5,105 bases of DNA. It comes from an uncultured Odoribacter sp. (GTDB lineage: Bacteria > Bacteroidota > Bacteroidia > Bacteroidales > Marinifilaceae). A program made the translations under genes and the position numbers. The DNA lies in assembly GCA_947039985.1 (NCBI GenBank), contig CAMRAP010000137.1:1-5105 (forward strand), given 5' to 3'. Shown piece after piece: positions 1-5,105 of this stretch; position 1 is the stretch's first letter; each line of letters begins with the position of its first letter. A model generated the notes under the pieces. The model was not told the DNA's origin, ran no database searches, and worked only from the letters and a program-made list of their open reading frames with translations.

Positions 1-1392
1 GGAGGAACAACAGGTTGGAACAATGGTGGTGGTATGGAAGAGTGGGCGTTAATGTCTCTATTCGGACGTGTTAACTACAACTATAAAGAGCGGTACCTGG
101 TGGAAGCGAATATGCGTTATGACGGATCTTCGAGAATTGCAGAAGAGGGTAGATGGGGGTTATTTCCATCATTTTCAGGTGCATGGAGGATTACTGAAGA
201 ACAATTTATTAAAGATCTTGATCTAAATTGGCTTACGAATGCCAAAATTAGAGCTTCTTGGGGTAAGTTAGGTAATCAGAATATTGGACTATACCCTTAT
301 CAAGCTATGATTGCAGGTGTTAATACATATCCTTTTAATAATAAAGATGAATCGTTAGCCTATATTCAAACGGTATTTGCAAATAACAGTATCAAATGGG
401 AAACAACAACAATGACTGATATTGGTCTTGATTTAACACTGTTCAACAAACTTAATGTGACTGCAGGATGGTACAAAAAATATACTACTGATATTTTAAG
501 GTCTTCTCAAGTTTCGTGGTTATTAGGTTTAGATGCTCCTACTGTAAACAGTGGAGAGGTCGAAAATCAAGGATTAGAACTCTCTTTAAACTGGCGTGAT
601 ATGATCCAAGAAGGAGCTATGAAAGGCTTTGAATACAATGTAGGTTTCTATATTGACCGTGTAAGAAATAAATTGGCTAAATTTGGTTCCGACGAAATTT
701 CAGGTTATAGTATTCTTAGTGAAGGACTTCCATACGCAGAATACTACATGTTAGACTGTGTAGGTGTATTTGCAAATCAAGAAGAGATTGATAATTCTCC
801 AACACAATTTACAGACAGTACACAACCTGGTGATTTGAAGTATCGCGATGCAAATAACGATGGTATTATCGACAACGACGACCGTATTACTATGCCAGGA
901 CGTTTCGCTTCGTTCGAGTATAGTGTAAATCTTGGTGCAAGCTGGAAAGGGTTCGATCTTTCTTTAATTGGACAAGGTGTAGAAGGTAAAAAATACTATA
1001 CAAGTCAATGGGGTGCACAGCCATTTTTACAAGGATCAGCACCAACGAGAGATTATCTTGAAGGCATGTGGACTCCCGAAAATCCGAATAATGCAAAGCA
1101 TCCAAAATTATACTGGAGTGATTTGGGTGGAAGTAAAAATACACGAGCAAGTGATTACTATCTACAAGATGCATCTTATTTTAGACTTAAAAATTTGACG
1201 ATTGGTTATACTTTACCGAAGCATATTGCACAGAAAATTGCTGCTCAAAGACTTCGGTTATATTTTTCGGGAGATAACCTGCTGACATTTACAAAATACA
1301 ATGGATTAGATCCTGAACGTTCTGGAGATGGTGTAGCAGCACAATATCCACAAAATCGTATCATGTCGTTAGGTGTAAATGTCGAATTTTAA
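1..1392 (+). CDS. SusC-like TonB-dependent outer-membrane transporter, C-terminal part (5' end missing)
   Basis: Outer-membrane beta-barrel of the SusC/RagA family, which imports oligosaccharides using TonB-derived energy together with a SusD partner. The frame is open from base 1 (it reads GGTTGWNNGGG before the first Met at base 34), so that Met is internal and the gene starts outside the window. 463 codons remain, roughly the last half of a family that is usually about 1000 residues; the signal peptide, plug and TonB box are missing. Visible family signatures are LFGRVNYNYKERYL followed by RYDGSSR near the left edge, the ASWGKLGNQ strand, the NQGLELSLNW strand, an acidic loop DANNDGIIDNDD at bases 847-882 resembling a calcium-binding loop, SYFRLKNLTIGYTLP, and a terminal strand ending in Phe (GVNVEF), as expected for barrel insertion. 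It lies 15 bases upstream of a susD-like gene in the usual susC-susD order. The family call is very secure; the substrate is not readable from the sequence. Confidence 0.96.
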   Translation, partial: GGTTGWNNGGGMEEWALMSLFGRVNYNYKERYLVEANMRYDGSSRIAEEGRWGLFPSFSGAWRITEEQFIKDLDLNWLTNAKIRASWGKLGNQNIGLYPYQAMIAGVNTYPFNNKDESLAYIQTVFANNSIKWETTTMTDIGLDLTLFNKLNVTAGWYKKYTTDILRSSQVSWLLGLDAPTVNSGEVENQGLELSLNWRDMIQEGAMKGFEYNVGFYIDRVRNKLAKFGSDEISGYSILSEGLPYAEYYMLDCVGVFANQEEIDNSPTQFTDSTQPGDLKYRDANNDGIIDNDDRITMPGRFASFEYSVNLGASWKGFDLSLIGQGVEGKKYYTSQWGAQPFLQGSAPTRDYLEGMWTPENPNNAKHPKLYWSDLGGSKNTRASDYYLQDASYFRLKNLTIGYTLPKHIAQKIAAQRLRLYFSGDNLLTFTKYNGLDPERSGDGVAAQYPQNRIMSLGVNVEF

Positions 1393-1407
1393 ATAAACAA
1401 ATTAGAA

Positions 1408-3027
1408 ATGAAAAAAATAGTATATATCGCAAGCATATGCCTTGCAACCTTAAGCTTGAGTTCTTGTGACGGATTTTTGCAAAAGGATCCTACAGCAAAT
1501 CCATCTCAGGCAAGTTTCTGGAAATCAAAAGCAGATTTCGATTACGCTATGACCGCTTGTTACTCCTCCTTTTATGATGCTGGAGCCTACTCACAAATGA
1601 CATCCTGTTTTGATAATCTAACAAATAACTCAGCATGCCAACATGATGAGGGTACATATGGAAAAACCAAAACAATGGCACTTGGAGATATCACCCCTCA
1701 CTCTGGAGGTTTTATTGACGATGTCTATAGAGTTGCTTATAAGGGAATTGCCAGAACTCATCAAGTACTATTTCAATTAGAAAACTACACAGAAGGAGAT
1801 ATTACAGAAGAAGATCGTAATCTTTTTATAGGACAGTGTAAGGCATTAAGGGGCTATTTCTATCACTGGTTATACCTTTGTTATAAAGAAGTGCCACTTG
1901 TTACAGAGCTTTTAACGCTTGAAACAATGTATCAGCCCAAAGCAAGTCGTGCAGATATCTATACGCAAATAATAAGTGATTTTGATGAAGCGATAAGACT
2001 GTTGCCCGATGTTTCTTATTCAGATGCAGAATTAGATGGACGTATGACTCCTTCTGCAATAAAGGTGTTAAAAGCAAAATTGATGATTTTCAATGCCTAT
2101 GATGAAAATGGAAATGCAGATCCAAATAAAATGAAAGAGGTCATTCCTATTCTTGAAGCTATACAAGGGTATACATTGGCTGAAAACTTTAACGAAAACT
2201 TTATTTCAGCAAAGCAGCAAACCTCTCCTGAGATTATGTTTTCTGTTAAATACCTTGCTCCAAATCGCACAAACAGCATAGATCTGTATTTTGGTGCTTG
2301 GAAATCAAATATGGTATTACGCGATCTTGTAGACGAGTTTGAATGCATCGATGGATTAGCTTGGGGAGAATCGCCATTAACAATTCCTGTAGACGAATCT
2401 CTCGTTAACACGACAGATGGAGCATTGTCTGATCAACAATTTACTGAAAGAGAAAAATTGTTTGCAAACCGAGATAAAAGAATGAGAGAGACTATTTGGC
2501 ATTCAAATGTATTGCAGTTTTCTAGTCCAGAGTTTCCTGACAAAATTGAGTTGTCAGGAAATGCTACTCTAACAGGATTTAGCATGCTTAAATGGGTTCA
2601 GCCAACAAAATCTATACCTGGATATTCTACAATTTCGGAGCAAGATATTGTGCTGATTAGATATGCCCATGTTTTACTCATGATTGCAGAGGCTGAAAAT
2701 GAAGTAAATGGAGCCACGAAAAAAGTCTACGACGCTGTTAATGCAATTCGCACAAGAGTTGGACAACCTAATCTGCCTACAGGTCTTTCTAAAGAAGAAA
2801 TGAGAATGCGTATCCGAAAAGAATGGCGCGTTGAAACTGCATTTGAAGGATTACATTATTTTCACATGAAACAATGGAATACCTTACAGGACTTAAATAA
2901 CCTGAAGGATCCTTTCTATGTAAGTTTCCAACCTGTATTCAAGCCACAATTCCAGTTTTGGCCACTGCCACAATCTGAAATAGATAAAGCAAATGGAATA
3001 TTAGTACAAAATCCTTTGTATAAATAA
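1408..3027 (+). CDS. SusD/RagB-like glycan-binding surface lipoprotein
   Basis: Complete 539-residue SusD-family protein that captures glycans at the cell surface and caps the SusC-like barrel encoded just upstream. The N-terminus is a lipoprotein signal (KK, hydrophobic stretch, then lipobox LSSC with the lipidated Cys at residue 20), followed by DGFLQKDP, close to the usual start of mature SusD proteins. The N-terminal part (about 20-230) carries the helical TPR-like region, including CKALRGYFYHWL near 144-155. The C-terminal SusD/RagB domain (about 270-539) is clear: IRYAHVLLMIAEAENEV (417-433), DAVNAIRTRVGQP (442-454), the RIRKEWRVETAFEG segment (468-481), and the typical end FWPLPQSEID...QNPLYK. 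The length is normal and there is no sign of disruption. The ATG at 1408 is set by the signal peptide; its leader is A/T-rich with no Shine-Dalgarno, as is usual in Bacteroidota. It is surely co-transcribed with the susC-like gene. The glycan bound cannot be told from sequence alone, because SusD binding residues are not conserved between substrates. Confidence 0.97.
   Translation: MKKIVYIASICLATLSLSSCDGFLQKDPTANPSQASFWKSKADFDYAMTACYSSFYDAGAYSQMTSCFDNLTNNSACQHDEGTYGKTKTMALGDITPHSGGFIDDVYRVAYKGIARTHQVLFQLENYTEGDITEEDRNLFIGQCKALRGYFYHWLYLCYKEVPLVTELLTLETMYQPKASRADIYTQIISDFDEAIRLLPDVSYSDAELDGRMTPSAIKVLKAKLMIFNAYDENGNADPNKMKEVIPILEAIQGYTLAENFNENFISAKQQTSPEIMFSVKYLAPNRTNSIDLYFGAWKSNMVLRDLVDEFECIDGLAWGESPLTIPVDESLVNTTDGALSDQQFTEREKLFANRDKRMRETIWHSNVLQFSSPEFPDKIELSGNATLTGFSMLKWVQPTKSIPGYSTISEQDIVLIRYAHVLLMIAEAENEVNGATKKVYDAVNAIRTRVGQPNLPTGLSKEEMRMRIRKEWRVETAFEGLHYFHMKQWNTLQDLNNLKDPFYVSFQPVFKPQFQFWPLPQSEIDKANGILVQNPLYK
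2533..2561 (+). repeat. Perfect 11-bp inverted repeat inside the susD-like gene
   Basis: TTTCCTGACAA (2533-2543) and TTGTCAGGAAA (2551-2561) are exact reverse complements around a 7-base loop, AATTGAG. The repeat lies within the susD-like coding region, around codons 376-385 (residues FPDKIELSGN). It could form a hairpin in the mRNA or be a palindromic protein-binding site. No function is shown by the sequence, and it could be chance in codon choice. Confidence 0.6.
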
Positions 3028-3040
3028 TATATCAATAACC

Positions 3041-3081
3041 AGATAAAGCATGCGGATAATACCTGTCTGCATGCTTTATCT
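3041..3081 (+). promoter_or_regulatory. Intergenic 18-bp stem-loop between susD-like and GH20 genes
   Basis: A perfect 13-bp inverted repeat, AGATAAAGCATGC (3041-3053) and GCATGCTTTATCT (3069-3081), extends inward by five more pairs (two of them G-U) to give an 18-bp stem with the 5-base loop ATACC. It starts 14 bases after the susD-like stop and ends 16 bases before the likely GH20 start at 3098. No T-run follows it (the next bases are ACTCAACTATTATGTC), so it is not a canonical intrinsic terminator. Plausible roles are a leaky terminator or attenuator that lowers enzyme expression relative to susCD, a 3'-end stabiliser for the susCD transcript after processing, or a block on GH20 translation initiation. 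The structure is seen directly; the role is inference. Confidence 0.75.
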
Positions 3082-3097
3082 ACTCAACTATTATGTC

Positions 3098-4756
3098 ATG
3101 AAAAAAGAATCTTTATCAAAGTTCCAATATTTTTTCATTTTATTTTTGGCTATATCTTCAGTTCAAGCATTCTCACAACAACATCTATCAGCTTTAATAC
3201 CAATGCCCAACCATATTGAGAGTAAAGATGGTAGACCATTTTCTTTTTTTAATGACATTTACATACAAACAAATCTTACAAATAACACTTTTCTCTTATC
3301 AGAATTAGAATCTGTTTTAACAAAAAGAGTACAGCATACAATTAAAATTACAACCACAAAAACGACAGAAAGCTCAATAATCAAGCTTCTTACCGATTCT
3401 TCTATAACGCAACAAGATGCTTATGTTTTAGAAATTACCGAAAAATGTATTCTCATCAAAGGACAAGATGAAGGAGCCATATTTTATGGCCTCAAAACTT
3501 TAGATCAACTGTTACTTGGAGATATTCAAAACACATCAAAAGGTATTATCTCCTCCATAAAAATTACAGATTCGCCCCGCTATAATCATAGAGCATTAAT
3601 GTTAGATCCTGCGCGACATTTTATTCCTTTGAAGGATGTCAAGTTTTATATTGATCAAATGTCAAAGTTTAAGTTTAATATATTACAGCTTCACCTAACT
3701 GATGATCAAGGATGGCGTATTGAAATAAAAAAACATCCTCTATTGACTCAAAAAGGAGCTTTCCGAAATCCTGATGCAGGAGCGAATGGTCCAGATAATG
3801 GATTCTATACACAAGAGGATATGAAAGATTTAATTACTTATGCAGCAGATAGAAATATTGAAATTATTCCAGAAATAGATATTCCAGGGCATACAGTTGC
3901 CGTTTTATCAGCCTATCCTGAATTAGGATGCACACACACTGATACGATGATAAAAGTTGTTGGTAAAACAGTGAACTTAATGCTTTGTGCAAGTAATCAA
4001 AAAGTTTACCAAATTTACGATGATATATTGAAAGAAATTTTACAAATATTTCCCTCTAAAACAATCCATCTAGGAGGTGACGAAGCTGCAATAAAAGAAA
4101 ATTGGGGAGCGTGTAAATCGTGTCAAAAGCTAATGAAGGAACTTAATTACAAGCAAGAAAAAGAATTAATGAGCTATTTTTTCTCAAAAATGCTATATAT
4201 TGTAAAAAAGAACGAGAAAAAAGCTGTTCTTTGGTGTGAATTAGATAACATCCGAATGCCTGCAAATAAATACCTATTTGCTTATCCTAAAGATGTTACA
4301 CTAATGACATGGAGGGGAGGTCTTACTCCTAAATGTATTGATCTCACATCAAAATCGGGACACTCTTTAATTATGGCTCCAGGGGAGTTTACCTATTTTG
4401 ACTACCCTCAATATGAGGGAGATTTTCCAGAGTATAATAATTGGGGAATGCCTATATTGACTCTCGAAAAAGCTTATGCATTTGATCCGGGCTATAATTT
4501 GCCTCAAGCTCAGCAAAAACATATATTGGGTGTTACAGGAACACTTTGGGGTGAAGCCATTAAAGATATCAACAGATTAAATTATATGACTTATCCTAGA
4601 GCATTAGCTTTGTCAGAAGCAGCATGGACAGATATGAACCACCGCAGTTGGAGTTCATTTAAGAATAGAATTTATCCTAATTTGACTGACTTAATAATGT
4701 CGGGAGTGTCGGTTAGAAGCCCTTTTGAAATAACAGATAGAATGAATAAACAATGA
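3098..4756 (+). CDS. Secreted GH20 beta-N-acetylhexosaminidase
   Basis: Exo-acting glycosidase that removes terminal beta-linked GlcNAc or GalNAc by substrate-assisted catalysis. From the ATG at 3098 it has 552 residues. An in-frame ATG at 3050 would add 16 residues, but it lies inside the left arm of the intergenic stem-loop, whereas 3098 gives a standard signal peptide (MKKESLSK, hydrophobic core at about 9-21, cleavage likely after VQA24 or FS26). There is no lipobox Cys, so periplasmic location is most likely. Numbering from 3098: an N-terminal GH20b-like domain (about 30-155), then the catalytic TIM barrel (about 160-515). Visible active-site elements are R165 in RALMLDPARHF, the HLTDDQGW segment (199-206), PEIDIPGH (258-265), the catalytic pair D328-E329 in HLGGDE, a CxxC pair at 339/342 common in this family, W405, Y433 and D435 in YFDYP, W484 and E486 in GTLWGEA, and PRALALSEAAW near the end. 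All key residues are present, with no extra C-terminal binding module. It overlaps the next gene by ATGA. Confidence 0.95.
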   Translation: MKKESLSKFQYFFILFLAISSVQAFSQQHLSALIPMPNHIESKDGRPFSFFNDIYIQTNLTNNTFLLSELESVLTKRVQHTIKITTTKTTESSIIKLLTDSSITQQDAYVLEITEKCILIKGQDEGAIFYGLKTLDQLLLGDIQNTSKGIISSIKITDSPRYNHRALMLDPARHFIPLKDVKFYIDQMSKFKFNILQLHLTDDQGWRIEIKKHPLLTQKGAFRNPDAGANGPDNGFYTQEDMKDLITYAADRNIEIIPEIDIPGHTVAVLSAYPELGCTHTDTMIKVVGKTVNLMLCASNQKVYQIYDDILKEILQIFPSKTIHLGGDEAAIKENWGACKSCQKLMKELNYKQEKELMSYFFSKMLYIVKKNEKKAVLWCELDNIRMPANKYLFAYPKDVTLMTWRGGLTPKCIDLTSKSGHSLIMAPGEFTYFDYPQYEGDFPEYNNWGMPILTLEKAYAFDPGYNLPQAQQKHILGVTGTLWGEAIKDINRLNYMTYPRALALSEAAWTDMNHRSWSSFKNRIYPNLTDLIMSGVSVRSPFEITDRMNKQ

Positions 4757-5056
4757 ATAATCACTCAAAATATGTATTAACATGCGGTTTTCTCTGTTCT
4801 CTGACGCCTATTACAGCCAAAGAAAAGACATCATCGCCTAACGTTCTTCTAATCTATGCTGACGACTTGGGGAGAGGAATGCTTTCGCATTATGGTCAAA
4901 AATATATTTCCACGCCTAATATTGATAAATTATTTAAAACAGGAACAGCATTTGAGTATGCCTATGGCTGCCACTATTCTGCTCCAGCACGCGCAAGCCT
5001 ATTAACTGGTTATCATGATTGTAATCAAGATTTATGGAATATAACGAATGGAGGGT
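4753..5056 (+). CDS. Family S1 sulfatase, N-terminal fragment (3' end lost to adapter sequence)
   Basis: Start of a secreted formylglycine-dependent sulfatase that would hydrolyse sulfate esters on glycans. 101 codons are present of a family usually about 450-550 residues. A signal peptide is likely (hydrophobic YVLTCGFLCSLTPITA, cleavage after A22). The mature part begins with the classic PNVLLIYADDLG strand, with metal-binding D37 and D38, then STPNIDKL. The maturation motif is SAPARASLLTG with Ser76 (codon TCT at 4978-4980) at the formylglycine position, so this is a Ser-type sulfatase expected to depend on a radical-SAM anaerobic maturase (anSME). The apparent TAG stop at 5056-5058 takes its last two bases from an Illumina adapter starting at 5057, so it is not a biological stop. 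The ATG overlaps the GH20 TGA (ATGA), which suggests translational coupling. The context suggests desulfation of an amino-sugar glycan, but the S1 subfamily and sulfate position cannot be assigned from this fragment. Confidence 0.92.
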
Positions 5057-5105
5057 AGATCGGAAGAGCACACGTCTGAACTCCAGTCACTCCGGAGAAT
5101 CTCGT
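5057..5105 (+). other. Illumina TruSeq adapter contamination with index (non-biological)
   Basis: Bases 5057-5090 match the Illumina TruSeq read-1 3' adapter (beginning AGATCGGAAGAGCACACG and ending CCAGTCAC). They are followed by an 8-base index TCCGGAGA at 5091-5098, which I recall as the TruSeq HT i7 index D702, and then ATCTCGT at 5099-5105, the start of the P7-side sequence that follows the index. The order adapter, index, P7 is exact, so this is untrimmed library adapter carried into the contig end, not genomic DNA. Genomic sequence ends at 5056, or at 5057 if the A is shared with the insert. Confidence 0.98.

Noticed and set aside
890..1174. Open reading frame of 94 codons on the - strand
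   Set aside because: It lies wholly opposite the strongly conserved susC-like coding region, and its translation shows no family motif or sensible domain.
1013..1198. Open reading frame of 61 codons on the + strand in another frame
   Set aside because: It is fully contained in the susC-like gene, out of frame, with no recognisable motif.
2097..2411. Open reading frame of 104 codons on the - strand
   Set aside because: It lies opposite the intact susD-like gene; low-complexity, Ser/Phe-rich translation typical of an antisense shadow.
3041..3090. Canonical rho-independent terminator after susD
   Set aside because: The stem is strong but no T-run follows on either strand, and the enzymes downstream are in the same direction with tight PUL context; kept as a regulatory stem-loop of unknown role.
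3028..3097. Possible internal promoter for the GH20-sulfatase pair (AT-rich TATAAATAATATAT region near 3018-3032)
   Set aside because: No TTTG / TAnnTTTG pair at the spacing used by Bacteroidota sigma factors is visible; the AT-rich bases are the end of susD plus ordinary spacer.
4201..4236. Short inverted repeat AAAGAAC / GTTCTTT inside the GH20 gene
   Set aside because: Only 7 bp with a 12-base loop in AT-rich coding sequence; expected by chance.
5051..5105. GC-richer tail as an attachment site, mobile-element end or foreign insertion
   Set aside because: It matches Illumina adapter, index and P7-side sequence in exact order, which explains the change in composition completely.

Overview
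The window is a fragment of a Bacteroidota polysaccharide utilization locus (PUL). The evidence is a susC/susD-type pair followed by secreted glycan-degrading enzymes, all on the + strand, in AT-rich DNA with A/T-rich leaders and no clear Shine-Dalgarno sequences. The genus cannot be fixed from this sequence. A gut or other host-associated Bacteroidales is plausible, because GH20 plus a Ser-type sulfatase suits host glycans, but this is inference.

Layout: (1) bases 1-1392, the C-terminal 463 codons of a SusC-like TonB-dependent outer-membrane transporter, cut by the left edge; (2) 1408-3027, a complete SusD-like surface lipoprotein 15 bases downstream; (3) 3028-3097, a 70-base gap filled mostly by a strong 18-bp stem-loop at 3041-3081; (4) about 3098-4756, a complete secreted GH20 beta-N-acetylhexosaminidase; (5) 4753-5056, the N-terminal 101 codons of a secreted family S1 sulfatase, which overlaps the GH20 stop by ATGA; (6) 5057-5105, not biological DNA but an Illumina TruSeq 3' adapter with an 8-base index. 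The sulfatase's apparent stop codon is formed by the adapter, so that gene is truncated by a sequencing/assembly artefact and is not a natural 101-aa protein.

How the genes likely work together: the SusD-like lipoprotein binds a glycan at the cell surface, and the SusC-like barrel imports oligosaccharides using TonB energy. In the periplasm the sulfatase would remove sulfate and the GH20 would release terminal GlcNAc or GalNAc. The combination points to a sulfated, N-acetylhexosamine-containing glycan such as mucin O-glycans or glycosaminoglycan-like chains. The exact substrate is not determined.

I found no CRISPR array, mobile element, RNA gene or clearly new system. The points most worth attention are the adapter tail and its false stop codon, the intergenic stem-loop, the corrected GH20 start, and a perfect inverted repeat inside the susD-like gene.
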